Of a stretch of 35,722 nucleotides of DNA, positions 24,525-33,160 are shown piece by piece. Numbering within the stretch: position 1 is the stretch's first letter; the number at the start of each line of letters is the position of its first letter. A program made the position numbers and the translations under genes. The stretch is from CAYNNQ01 sp964398785 (GTDB lineage: Bacteria; Desulfobacterota; Desulfovibrionia; Desulfovibrionales; Desulfonatronovibrionaceae). The DNA is taken from the NCBI GenBank assembly GCA_964398785.1, contig CAYNNQ010000028.1:1-35722 (forward strand). The letters are read 5' to 3'. The notes beneath the pieces are model-generated. The model saw only the letters and a program-made list of their open reading frames with translations, did not search any database and was not told the DNA's origin.

Positions 24525-25922
24525 TTATTCGCTTTCCAGACCGCCGGTGTCCAGCCCGTTTTTCCGGGACTTTTGCTTTATAAACTGTATATATTGATTG
24601 ACCCGGAATTTTCTCTTGCAACCAGCATAGCTCATATACCTTATTTTGCCCAACACCGGCCTTTCCTTCCAACCCTGGTCATGGAGGCCGCCAATGGACC
24701 ATAGCAGTCCCGCATACCCGTTGGGGTCCCTTCCATCCAGTTGATAGCGGTCATTGAGGTATATGGCCTGTTCCAGGGCCGTATCCGGATCCGGAGTCCA
24801 CTCCAGGATCTTTTTGGCCCAGTACATGCGCAGGTAGCCGTGCATCTTCCCTGAAGAGACCATTTCCAGCTGGGCCGCGTTCCACAGGGGATCGTGCGTC
24901 TTGCCCGCTTCCAGGGTCTGCGGGGTGTAGATATACGGGCGGGGATCCCGGGAATGTTTCTGCAGTGTGTCCCGGGCCCATTGGGGGACAGCATCCAGGG
25001 AGTCGTAGTCGGTGGTGTAGAAACAGAAATTTTCCGCTAGTTCCCTGCGGATGATTAATTGTTCCAGGAAGGCTTGTTTGGCGTGTACCGGGGCGCTGGT
25101 TTCCTGTATATGCAAGGCTACGCGCTGGGCGCTTAATTGCCCGAAGTGCAAATAGGGCGAAAGGTTGGAAACCGCGTCCGCATTGGGGTCATTGTTGCGG
25201 ATATGGTAGTATTCCAGCCCTCCTTCCACAAAGCGCTCCAACATGTGCTTGGCTGCGCTTCCTCCCGGTTTGATCCAGCTAACCTCGCCGGGGTCGGATG
25301 TCCCGGACAACAGGGACCCCGGATCAGGTAAGGGTCTTTTAAGCGGATAAACCGGGGAATAAGGATGCTTCTTGGTTTCCGGGATGGAATGCAAGAAGGA
25401 GGGGAGGAGTTTCTCTATCTTGGGGCGGATGGTCCGGGCAGCGTATTCCTTCTTATCGGAGGCAGTCCAGCAGGGGACTATATTATGCGCATCCACCTCG
25501 TATACCTGCGCCCGCACCGATGTAAGGACCATGCGTTTCCAATTTTGCTTAATCCTCAGCGGGTCAAAATCCAGGACCAATTCCCGGGCTTCGAGATACT
25601 CCGTTGCCTTGGGCACCTCCTTTTCCGGGCCGCCCTGGAGCAAAGCGAAGTCTATATTCATTTTTGCGGCGTATTTTGCACATTCTTTTAGACCCCGGAG
25701 CATAAAGCCGTACTGGCGTCTTCCCGCCCGGAGGAATTCCGGGACGAGACAGAAGACTATGTGCAAGGGGACACCGGCATTTATCGCCCTGCCTTGGGCG
25801 AATATGAAGGCCCAATTATCGTCCAGGCGCTGATCCCTGCTCATCCAGTAAACAATCGGGCCTTTTTTTCTTTTCCCCTCCCGGAGTAGTCGTATGCGGG
25901 AGGGATGTACTTCGGAGCGCAA
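24525..25922 (-). CDS. Class II deoxyribodipyrimidine photolyase
   Basis: This is a 465-residue flavoenzyme that uses light to split cyclobutane pyrimidine dimers. Class II marks are the opening GPIVYWMSRDQRLDDNWAF, the block FLEQLIIRRELAENFCFYT and the C-terminal FAD-site region (HDPLWNAAQLEMVSSGKMHGYLRMYWAKKILEW, then LNDRYQLDGRDPNGYAGLLWSIGG). Conserved Trp and Asn residues around the flavin look intact. The start is TTG at 25922, with GGAG about ten bases before it, 22 bp after the DUF748 stop. A light-dependent repair enzyme in a presumed anaerobe implies exposure to light, for example in shallow saline mats. Confidence 0.93.
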   Translation of the reverse strand: MRSEVHPSRIRLLREGKRKKGPIVYWMSRDQRLDDNWAFIFAQGRAINAGVPLHIVFCLVPEFLRAGRRQYGFMLRGLKECAKYAAKMNIDFALLQGGPEKEVPKATEYLEARELVLDFDPLRIKQNWKRMVLTSVRAQVYEVDAHNIVPCWTASDKKEYAARTIRPKIEKLLPSFLHSIPETKKHPYSPVYPLKRPLPDPGSLLSGTSDPGEVSWIKPGGSAAKHMLERFVEGGLEYYHIRNNDPNADAVSNLSPYLHFGQLSAQRVALHIQETSAPVHAKQAFLEQLIIRRELAENFCFYTTDYDSLDAVPQWARDTLQKHSRDPRPYIYTPQTLEAGKTHDPLWNAAQLEMVSSGKMHGYLRMYWAKKILEWTPDPDTALEQAIYLNDRYQLDGRDPNGYAGLLWSIGGLHDQGWKERPVLGKIRYMSYAGCKRKFRVNQYIQFIKQKSRKNGLDTGGLESE

Positions 25923-25944
25923 ATATTTATCTCCAGTGGGTTGG

Positions 25945-28900
25945 TTAGTTGACCTTCAGCACTGCTTCGGATTTTTTTGTCGTAGAGTCCTTAATCTTTG
26001 TTTCATGGCGCAAAAAGATCCTCTTGCCCAGTTTGGGATTTTGGCGGACGATATACGCCCGGACCTTCCGGGCCCGTTCCAGGGCAAGGTCCTGCATATC
26101 TTTCCTGGAGGGCCGGAGAAAATCCTTCAAACGCTTTTCCATTTCCGTGACGGATATTTTTCCCGGAGGGGGAAAACGGTTTTTATTCTTTTTCCTAAGT
26201 CTTGCATAGGCCATTTTAACGTATTTGGGGCTTTCTTTCCGGAGAATCCGCATTTTGTCAGGGTTCCGGGGGTTTTTGTCCTCGGAGCGCAGAAGCCGGT
26301 ATTTCTCCAGGCGCAGCCTATGCTTGAACCGTTTGCGGGCCAGGGCAGGGATGTCCTTTTCAGGGTTGCTCCGTCCCAGGACGCTCAGCCGGAGCTGCGG
26401 CCTCTCAAGCAAGGCGGTGACTATTGTCTCCAGCTTGTCCCGGGCTTTTTTGCCTATTTCATTTTCTCCGGGGGCGTAGGGGATGTGATTCACTTCTTCT
26501 CCCCCTCCAAACATGCTCCCGATAATGGAAAAGGGCGCTGTGGCGATCTTGGTGAATACCCCGATAACAGCCTTGAATATCACCTTGTCCAGGCTGAACT
26601 GCGGATTTTCCAGATCGCCCTGAACGGGGATGTCCAGCTCCATGTCCCCATCGGAGTCCTTGAGCAGGGACATAGCCAGTTTTATCGGCACATTGGGAGT
26701 CTCTTTTCCCTCCGGAGCGGGACCAAGCTCCAGCTGCTCTATCAAGAAGAGGTTGTCCATTTTCAGGGTAGCGTTTCGGGTGTAAAAATTGCCGTTCCAG
26801 TTCAGTTTGCCGGTTTGCACCGGATACCCCAGATAATTCCGGATGTACGGGGTTAGACTGACCATGTCCATTCCCTGGACGCTGAAATCCAGATCGGAAT
26901 ACAGGGGGGAGGAAAACGGAGCTATCTCCCCTTGGAAATAGAGGCTGGAATAGCCATCCTTGGTCGCGTTCAGGGATAGTTGGGCGGGTTGCTGCACTGT
27001 GCCGTTCAGGCCTGCAAGGCGGCACTCAAGCTTGCTAATGGCGGTCTTGTACTCCGGAGAGACTTTCCTGTCCCGGAAATGCAGCTTCCCCTTTTCGATT
27101 CGCACTTTCCGGATATCCAGGTTCTGGAAAAAAGGCTCTTTTTGGGGAGGTCTTTTTTCTTCTTCAACACTCCCGCCCATGGCCCGGGTAATATTCAAAA
27201 CCCCCTCAGGTCCTCGTTCAAGATTCAGGTACGGTTTGCTACAGGATATGGCCTTCAAATTCATTTTATTGGGATGGATGTGCAAATTTAGACCCCAAAA
27301 TCCCAGTCGGTCCAGTCCCAAGAGGGCATTGTTTTGATTGTCCCGGATATCCAGGTGGTGCAGTGTCCCATTTCCTTTAGTTTCCATCTTGAAGCGTTTT
27401 TTTTCCCCCAACCGGGTGCGGAAGTTGGCCTCAAGGGTCCCGTTTTTCGTCTCCATCTTCATTTTTTGCGGCAGATAATCATTGGCCGCGCTAAGCGGTA
27501 TTCCCCGCAGTTCTCCCCGGATATGAGCCTGGAAAGGGGATAGTTGCAGGTCCCCGGAGAGTTGGATCTTTCCGGTTTTTTCTATCCGTCCCTGAAATCG
27601 GAAAAGGGGTGAGGCCGGTCCGGGCAATTCCAGATTGCGCAGACTGAATTTTTCACCCAGAATATGGGTGTGGGCCTGCGAGTCTCCCGGGGCGTCCCGG
27701 TCCAGAAATTCGGCCCGGCAATCCCTAAACCCGACTTGCCGCACCTTTATGTCCCAGGTATCAGCATGGGAATCGCCATTTTTGCGGGCCTTGTCCGCGG
27801 GTGGATATTTCTCGCGCAAGCCATGCATAATATCCAGTTTTCCATTTGCTTTCCGGGTGATTTTAGTACTGCTGTTATCCAGGGAAAAAGAGTCCACAAG
27901 GAGGTGCTTTTCCCTTTTGTCCATCTCCACCCCCCGGGCCTGAATATGTTGGGCCCGGATTAGCGGGGAAGCTCCGGAATTGCCCATTTTAAGGCCGCTT
28001 AGACCCAGTTTGCCCCCGGTTATGCGGATATTACCCTTTTTCCCGCCTTTGTACTGCAGCCTCCCTTTACCGGAAAGAGTGGCCGAGAGGATCTCCCAGG
28101 GAATAAAGTGTTGGAAATAGGGGGCATAGTCCGGAACCGGGAGGCGGGAAAAGCCAAATTGTAAATCGGCCTTTTTGTCCGCGACGTGCAAGCTGCCGTT
28201 CAAGGCCAGGGTCCCGGTCTCTTTTCCCTGTATGTGCACCGTGATTGCTCCGGGGCTTTTCCCCTTGTTGCTCAATTCTTGGGCCGAGGCGTTTACATGG
28301 AAGCTGCGCTTGAAGCTGGGAGAGGTGTTTTGGTCCGTATAGTGGATATGCAGGTCCGGGAGAAGGAGTCTTGCGCACCTGAAGTGCAGTCCGGAGGAAG
28401 AGGCCGAGGAGGCGGGAGAGTGGTGGGCTTCCCTTTTCCCGTTTTGTGTTTCCGGGGGGGTGGGTAGGTATTTCAAATAATTAAGTGTACCGTTTTTGTC
28501 CCGGGAGATTACCATCCGGGTTTTGTCCAAAGCTATTTTACCCAGGTGCAGGTAATCTTCCAAAAGGGAAAATCCCTGCAGGTCAATCTCTGCCCGCCGG
28601 CAGGCAAATACTTTTGTTCCGTCTTTCTCCTCCAGGTGGATGGATTTAAAGCGGCTTTCCCCGGAGAGATTTATATCCATCCCTTTTCCCGGGATACGGA
28701 ATCCGAGCTTGAATTCTCCGCTGAATCTCCCTTGGGACAGCCGGAGTTTTTGGGCGAGTGGGAGGTATCCCCAATAGGGAACCAGGTCTATCTCCGGGAA
28801 ACTCAACTTTATTTGCGTGTCTTTGTTGGATATAAACGGACGCGTTTGGGCGTTTATATCTATGCGGTCCCCGTTCAGCCTAAAACTCATTTGGGGGCGA

Positions 28901-29496
28901 AGCACTTCTTCTTTGTCCTCTTTGCGGGAGGAGATTCGGGGCAGAGAAAAGTTGAATCGATCCATGAGGTGGGTTTTTCCCCGGGGGTGGTCCCGGAAAC
29001 GGAGTGTTCCGTTCTTTACGCTTACCCCCCTTATTGTGAAAGGGAGAAGGCCTTTGTCTTTTTCTCTTTTCTGTTTCTCTTTGTGCGGGGGGATAAGGTC
29101 GCTTATATTGTATCTGCCCTGTCCGTAAAATTCGAGGTTTATCTCCGGGCGGGATATTTTGAACTCCTTGAGTACCAGGGCCCCTCGCAGGAGGGAGATG
29201 GTCTGCAGGTTAAGGTGGACCCCGTCCGCTGCAAAAAGAGGAGTGGATTCTTCTTTCCGTTTTATTTTGATTCCCCGGATGTTCAGGGCCAGGGAAAAAG
29301 GATTGAATCCTACGCCGGCTACTTTTGCTACTCGGTGGCTCGCCCCGGATAGATGTCCCTGGATTGTGGAACGGATTATTTTCGGGGCCAGGAAAAATCC
29401 GGCCAGGACATAGATGAGATATACACAAACCGCGATCGCGGCTATCTTGGCGCCTAGCCGAGATCTTTTCCAGACGGAAAGGAGTTGGAGATGCAT
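25945..29496 (-). CDS. Very large DUF748 / AsmA-like envelope protein
   Basis: This is a 1183-residue protein with one N-terminal membrane anchor (about 15-37). A long, mostly beta-strand periplasmic body follows. The opening (LAPKIIRSTIQGHLSG, VGFNPFSLALNIRGIKI) is typical of DUF748. Repeated units include F-I-R-G-V-S-V-K-N-G-T-L-R-F-R-D and a matching V-R-I-E-K-G-K-L-H-F-R-D near 830. The C-terminal part has the family block DLDFSVQGMDMVSLTPYIRNYLGYPV and FKAVIGVFTKIATAPFSIIGSMFGGG, then a charged helical tail. AsmA-like proteins bridge the periplasm and are linked to phospholipid transport to the outer membrane. That role is known for relatives and inferred here. AAGGAG precedes the ATG. 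Confidence 0.88.
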   Translation of the reverse strand: MHLQLLSVWKRSRLGAKIAAIAVCVYLIYVLAGFFLAPKIIRSTIQGHLSGASHRVAKVAGVGFNPFSLALNIRGIKIKRKEESTPLFAADGVHLNLQTISLLRGALVLKEFKISRPEINLEFYGQGRYNISDLIPPHKEKQKREKDKGLLPFTIRGVSVKNGTLRFRDHPRGKTHLMDRFNFSLPRISSRKEDKEEVLRPQMSFRLNGDRIDINAQTRPFISNKDTQIKLSFPEIDLVPYWGYLPLAQKLRLSQGRFSGEFKLGFRIPGKGMDINLSGESRFKSIHLEEKDGTKVFACRRAEIDLQGFSLLEDYLHLGKIALDKTRMVISRDKNGTLNYLKYLPTPPETQNGKREAHHSPASSASSSGLHFRCARLLLPDLHIHYTDQNTSPSFKRSFHVNASAQELSNKGKSPGAITVHIQGKETGTLALNGSLHVADKKADLQFGFSRLPVPDYAPYFQHFIPWEILSATLSGKGRLQYKGGKKGNIRITGGKLGLSGLKMGNSGASPLIRAQHIQARGVEMDKREKHLLVDSFSLDNSSTKITRKANGKLDIMHGLREKYPPADKARKNGDSHADTWDIKVRQVGFRDCRAEFLDRDAPGDSQAHTHILGEKFSLRNLELPGPASPLFRFQGRIEKTGKIQLSGDLQLSPFQAHIRGELRGIPLSAANDYLPQKMKMETKNGTLEANFRTRLGEKKRFKMETKGNGTLHHLDIRDNQNNALLGLDRLGFWGLNLHIHPNKMNLKAISCSKPYLNLERGPEGVLNITRAMGGSVEEEKRPPQKEPFFQNLDIRKVRIEKGKLHFRDRKVSPEYKTAISKLECRLAGLNGTVQQPAQLSLNATKDGYSSLYFQGEIAPFSSPLYSDLDFSVQGMDMVSLTPYIRNYLGYPVQTGKLNWNGNFYTRNATLKMDNLFLIEQLELGPAPEGKETPNVPIKLAMSLLKDSDGDMELDIPVQGDLENPQFSLDKVIFKAVIGVFTKIATAPFSIIGSMFGGGEEVNHIPYAPGENEIGKKARDKLETIVTALLERPQLRLSVLGRSNPEKDIPALARKRFKHRLRLEKYRLLRSEDKNPRNPDKMRILRKESPKYVKMAYARLRKKNKNRFPPPGKISVTEMEKRLKDFLRPSRKDMQDLALERARKVRAYIVRQNPKLGKRIFLRHETKIKDSTTKKSEAVLKVN

Positions 29497-29688
29497 TGTC
29501 TATTCACTCCTTTTTGTTTCCCGCGGGGTGTGCCCCGTCCTTTTATGGCTTTTCGGCGAAGGGGATGGACATCTTTAATCCCCGGATAAGGACCAGGTAA
29601 CTATACACGTAGCCCCTTACGGCCGGCACTCGGACCCTGTTTTCCGCTTATCATGCAACCGCCTTCTCCAAGGTACCAAGGATGTGGT

Positions 29689-30561
29689 TTATCCGTTGTA
29701 GACCCATAAAGATACTTTTTCCAACCCCTTAAGCAGATTCAACGTGTTTGACCCCAGGAAAAAACGCGACAGGCCGGTGTCACCCCGACCTCTTCTGCCC
29801 ATGCCGATGACCGCGTAATTGTTTTCAAGGCTGTATTCGGAGATTATCCGGGAGGGATTCTTGCCCGGGATGACCAGCGAATCCATGCGTGTTTCCGGGA
29901 TGTTGTTGTTCAAGAGTTCCTGTTTCGCTTCGGAAATACAGGCTTCTCCCCTTTTTTCAGAACCGTCCCGGACATGCAGTATGGTGATTTTGTGTTCCGG
30001 TTCGTTTTCCAGCATGAATCCCACGTGATCCGCAATACTGCGACTTTCCCGGGAACCGTCGGTGCAAAGGAGCACGTTTTTCCGGCCCATTTCCGGCCTG
30101 CGACAGAACCACATGGGGCACATGGTCTGTTCATCCAGGACTTTTCTGCTGGTGCTCCCCTCTATAAGCTCTTCCAGAAGGGAGAGGCCGCGCCGGCCCA
30201 AAAGGACCGCGTCATACATGCCCTTGTTTGCTTGTCGGGCTATTTCCGTGGGAGTGGATACGGTGCGGAAGAGAAGAGAGGACTTGATCATATCCGGATC
30301 AAAACCGTTATTCTTCAGGTTGTTGGCTGCCCTGTACAGGTCTTCCTGGCCTTTTTGCTGGTAAGAGGCGCTGATTCTTTGGGCTTCGGAAACAGTCCTC
30401 CCCGGCTGTTGGGAAAAATCCATATTTTGTTTGGGATTGGGGGCAATGTATAAAAGGGTTATTTCCATTTCCTTTTTGTTCCGGAAAAAGTCATTGACGA
30501 AAATCACCGTGTATTGAGTGCTCAGGTCCTGACTCACAGTGAGGAGGACATGTTTTTTCAT
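29689..30561 (-). CDS. Universal stress protein with two Usp domains
   Basis: This is a 290-residue cytoplasmic protein made of two UspA-like halves (about 1-155 and 160-290). The first half ends with GRRGLSLLEELIEGSTSRKVL. The second contains NVLLCTDGSRESRSIADHVG and the nucleotide-binding loop GMGRRGRGDTGLSRFFLGSNT. That loop fits the G-2x-G-9x-G-(S/T) pattern of ATP-binding Usps, so the second domain probably binds ATP. Such proteins help survival under starvation and other stress. GGAG lies before the ATG. The gene stands alone, with a partial family B repeat beginning about 30 bp upstream, in the leader or promoter. Confidence 0.9.
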   Translation of the reverse strand: MKKHVLLTVSQDLSTQYTVIFVNDFFRNKKEMEITLLYIAPNPKQNMDFSQQPGRTVSEAQRISASYQQKGQEDLYRAANNLKNNGFDPDMIKSSLLFRTVSTPTEIARQANKGMYDAVLLGRRGLSLLEELIEGSTSRKVLDEQTMCPMWFCRRPEMGRKNVLLCTDGSRESRSIADHVGFMLENEPEHKITILHVRDGSEKRGEACISEAKQELLNNNIPETRMDSLVIPGKNPSRIISEYSLENNYAVIGMGRRGRGDTGLSRFFLGSNTLNLLKGLEKVSLWVYNG

Positions 30562-30588
30562 AAAAGGTCTCCGTCAAGGTTGTTTTTC

Positions 30589-30703
30589 GGTCCGTTTTCT
30601 CCGGCACTCAAAATCCAAATTTTGAGTGCTGGACCAAGAAATCGTGCGGGCCTCCCGTTAAAAGCATCCCCAAAAATCAGGAGGAAAAAATATAAAAAAT
30701 CCC
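30589..30703 (-). repeat. Repeat family B, copy IV (one arm plus tip)
   Basis: One arm is clear: CCAAGAAATCGTGCGGGCC, TTAAAAGCATCCC and ATCAGGAGGAAAAAA. Only a remnant of the other arm (CGGTCCGTTTTCTCC) can be seen. The tip at 30604-30629 is a perfect 11-bp stem, GCACTCAAAAT / ATTTTGAGTGC, with loop CCAA. Its sequence is unrelated to the tip in copies II and III. The copy lies just upstream of the universal stress protein gene. Confidence 0.75.
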
Positions 30704-30782
30704 TACGGGGTGTCGGAGAGCCTTTGCCGGGACATACTGGCCTCTTCAATGTCCCTTGCCACTTTGCCCCGTGAACTCCCCG

Positions 30783-30899
30783 GATGCGCCTGCAAAGAAT
30801 ATATTTTTGCAGAAAGTGTTAAGTGTTAAGTAAGATTAAGTGGTTGCTGCATTTAATCTTTACGTTGGACTTTTAACCCCGAGTTTTTGCAGTTGCCTC
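30783..30899 (+). mobile_element. Repeat family A (MITE-like), shorter copy
   Basis: It begins GATGCGCCTGCAAAGAATA and ends TTTTTGCAGTTGCCTC, with the family core between (TTAAGTAAGATTAAGTGG, TTTAATCTTTACG, TTTTAACCCCGA). At 117 bp it is about 14 bp shorter than the other complete copies, mostly by loss near the left hairpin. The flanks TCCCCG and TATCCG match at 4 of 6 positions, so a target duplication, if any, has decayed. It lies 80 bp from family B copy IV. Confidence 0.8.
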
Positions 30900-31048
30900 T
30901 ATCCGGGGCAAAAGCAGCTTATAACCCGAACTGGGCTTTAGTCTACTTATAGATTTATTTGAAGACAACAATCTTTGAGGACTTAAAAAGTGCGGTGTCC
31001 ATTCCGGAATTTTTCATTTCCGGAGCTGGCTGTGGATTTTGGGGGGAG
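30900..31048. other. Gap downstream of the nickel transporter operon
   Basis: There is no gene here. A perfect 7-bp inverted pair TCCGGAA / TTCCGGA lies at 31003-31024, just after the cbiO-type stop codon on the minus strand. It lacks a T-run immediately behind it, so its role as terminator is uncertain. Confidence 0.45.
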
Positions 31049-31792
31049 TTATCTTTCCGGAAACCCGTGATTCCCGTGGGCATGGCTGGTATCGCCCAGA
31101 GGGTGGGCATGGCGGTGGGAATGGAGTACGGATCTCGACTCCGCATGCAGGTGGCCGTCGCGCAGCATATAGAGTTCGTTGCTCGTGTGTTCCAAGAAGT
31201 CGAAGTCATGGGAGACAATCAAATGGGGAAGATCGATGTCCCTGATGATCTCAATGATTTTTTGCCTGTGTGCCTGATCCAACCCGGTGGTCGGCTCGTC
31301 CAGGATGAGCATTCGGGGGTGCATGGAAAGCACTGTGGCCAAGGAAACCAGTTTTTTCTCCCCTCCGGAGAGCCTGTGGGTTACCCGGTGCGGGTAGTCC
31401 TGCATGTTCAGCCTGGCCAGGGCCTCATGTGCCCTTTCCAGGGATTCTTGCATGGAAAATCCCATGTTCAGGGGGCCGAAGCTTACGTCCTCGAGTACGG
31501 TGGGGCAAAATAACTGATCATCGGCATCCTGAAATACAAACCCCAATTTGGTCCGCTGCATGCGGAAATCCGTTTCCTGGCGCATGGTTTTTCCGAAAAG
31601 GAATACCTTGCCCTGTTCCGGTCTTTTGAGCCCCATGATCAGGTGCAAAAGGGTGGTCTTGCCCGCCCCGTTGTCCCCTATTACTGCAGTGCGGGACTCC
31701 GGACCTATTTCCAGGTTGGCTTCCCGGATAATTTTTCCGCGCGGGGGGCAGGAAAAACAAACCGCTTTTACTTGTACCAGGTTTTCCTTCAT
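31049..31792 (-). CDS. ECF nickel/cobalt transporter ATP-binding protein (CbiO/NikO) with His-rich tail
   Basis: This is a 247-residue ATPase of the energy-coupling factor importer. Walker A is GDNGAGKTT (39-47), the Q-loop is FVFQDADDQLF, the signature is LSGGEKK, Walker B is RMLILDEPTTGLD and the switch His is in IVSHDFDF. The start at 31792 forms an ATGA overlap with the CbiQ stop; longer in-frame starts have no support. The last 36 residues carry nine histidines (HSHRHAH, SHAHGNHG), unlike the core domain. This tail probably binds metal. It supports Ni or Co as substrate, but a sensor or storage role is inference. Confidence 0.92.
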   Translation of the reverse strand: MKENLVQVKAVCFSCPPRGKIIREANLEIGPESRTAVIGDNGAGKTTLLHLIMGLKRPEQGKVFLFGKTMRQETDFRMQRTKLGFVFQDADDQLFCPTVLEDVSFGPLNMGFSMQESLERAHEALARLNMQDYPHRVTHRLSGGEKKLVSLATVLSMHPRMLILDEPTTGLDQAHRQKIIEIIRDIDLPHLIVSHDFDFLEHTSNELYMLRDGHLHAESRSVLHSHRHAHPLGDTSHAHGNHGFPER

Positions 31793-32541
31793 GGCCACCC
31801 CCCCGGCTCCTGGAGCAGGATCATTCCGGCGATAGCGGCTGCCGCGAAAAGGGAATGGAATATGTCCCGGCGGTGCAGTCTGTAAGTACGTGTGCGTGGG
31901 TATCTCCCCGAAAATCCCCGGCAAAGCATGGCCCGCTGCACTCTCTCCGCCCTTTCCCAGGAATGGACAAGCACCATGCCGATGATCTGGGCGTAGGTCC
32001 TGTATGTGTGCACGTTGGTTCCGGGACGAAATCCGCGGTTTCTTGCCGCCCGCAGGAGTCTGCGCCGTTCATTGTCCAAAACAAAGATGAAGCGGAAGGT
32101 AAAGGTTAAAAGACTGCATATCTTGGGAGAGATTTTCAAATCGTCCAGGGCGTTGGATATTTGGGTTATGCTCAGGGGGCACACCAGGGCCAGGAACAGG
32201 ATCATGATGGCGTTTGCTTTTAAGGTAATGAGCAGGGCGAGTTCTATCCCCGGAATAGTCGCGGCCAAAGGGCCGATCTCAAATACCGCCTGACCGGGCA
32301 GGCTGAAAGGGAGTACCAGCCACAAAAAAACGACAAACAGGTTGGCTGCTGCCAGGCGGGGTAAAATGTCCCGGAGGCGGACATTTAACAGAAAGGAAAC
32401 AACAGGGCCCAGGAGCAGGCCGCATGTAACCGCGGGGAGATCCCGGAGCACGGCAATGGTTATGCTCAGGGCGACGGCCTGGACAATCCGAGCTCGCGGG
32501 TCCAGTCCCCCGGAGTCGTCCCGGAGCGCATTTTCCTCCAT
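31789..32541 (-). CDS. ECF nickel/cobalt transporter membrane coupling protein (CbiQ/NikQ)
   Basis: This 250-residue integral membrane T-component joins the ATPase to the metal-binding membrane protein. It opens with the family motif GLDPRARIVQAVALS. It has about five to six helices and carries the coupling motif RAMLCRGFSGRYPR (about 206-219) that contacts the ATPase. It starts inside the preceding gene's stop (TAATG) and ends in an ATGA overlap with the ATPase gene, so the three are translationally coupled. Confidence 0.9.
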   Translation of the reverse strand: MEENALRDDSGGLDPRARIVQAVALSITIAVLRDLPAVTCGLLLGPVVSFLLNVRLRDILPRLAAANLFVVFLWLVLPFSLPGQAVFEIGPLAATIPGIELALLITLKANAIMILFLALVCPLSITQISNALDDLKISPKICSLLTFTFRFIFVLDNERRRLLRAARNRGFRPGTNVHTYRTYAQIIGMVLVHSWERAERVQRAMLCRGFSGRYPRTRTYRLHRRDIFHSLFAAAAIAGMILLQEPGGWP

Positions 32542-33158
32542 TACCGCTTGTCCCTTTTGCTTTGGAAATAAAGGGCAATGCCCATAAGGCCCAGGATGTA
32601 TCCAATCCCGGAGAATATGTCTTCCGCGGTTATCCTGTCCCTCCTCAACTTGGCCAGCTGCTTTTTCACCGGGGCTAATTCCTGTCTAACTGTCTTTTGC
32701 AAAAGTCCTTGCCGTTTTTGTCTTTCGGAATTGGAAATTTTTTTTCCGGATGCGGGGGGAGGGCTCTTTGTTGCTTCGGGTTTTCCGCCTTGCTCCGTTT
32801 TTCCCGGGGTTGCTTTTATATCCTGATATTCCCCGGCTTTGACGGGCCAGCTCCCTTTGTGTCCCACTCCAGCATCGACCTCCACCTTGAGGTCGCCGGA
32901 GTATTTTTCCGGGACGGGGAAATCGAACCGCCCTTTTTCATCCGTTTTGCCGGAAAAAAGCTCATTGCCTTCGGATGTGAGCACTCTTGTTTGTCCCCGA
33001 TGTACAGGCTTCCCTCCGGAAAAGGAAGATTCGCAGCGTATTTTCCCGTTTTCCGTCCAGCAAAACACATTTAACCGGTGCCCACTTGCCGCAATGGTCC
33101 AGAGTAAGCAGGCGATTGCCACGAAAATCACGATATGGAGCGGTTTTTTCTCGAGCAT
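32541..33158 (-). CDS. Nickel transport accessory protein, NikL-like
   Basis: This is a 205-residue protein between the CbiM-type and CbiQ-type genes, where NikL/CbiL sits in K-M-L-Q-O clusters. A signal segment (about 6-23) ends near AASG, giving a mature start HRLNVF. A beta-sandwich domain follows (GKTDEKGRFDFPVP, DLKVEVDAGVGHKGSW). Next come a Pro/Lys-rich linker, a helical charged region and a C-terminal membrane helix (about 183-200). The start at 33158 is 2 bp after the CbiM-type stop. Longer in-frame starts would overlap that gene. The N-terminal His after cleavage suggests metal binding, which is inference. Confidence 0.82.
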   Translation of the reverse strand: MLEKKPLHIVIFVAIACLLWTIAASGHRLNVFCWTENGKIRCESSFSGGKPVHRGQTRVLTSEGNELFSGKTDEKGRFDFPVPEKYSGDLKVEVDAGVGHKGSWPVKAGEYQDIKATPGKTEQGGKPEATKSPPPASGKKISNSERQKRQGLLQKTVRQELAPVKKQLAKLRRDRITAEDIFSGIGYILGLMGIALYFQSKRDKR

Positions 33159-33160
33159 GG

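Noticed and set aside
25894..26856. Plus-strand open frame of 320 codons
   Set aside because: It lies antisense to the DUF748 gene and the photolyase start. The GC-rich coding strand produces long open frames on the other strand, and the product is unlike any family.
28546..29352. Plus-strand open frame of 268 codons
   Set aside because: It is antisense to the N-terminal half of the DUF748 gene, which has a clear family match.
30959..31513. Plus-strand open frame of 184 codons
   Set aside because: It is antisense to the CbiO-type ATPase gene.
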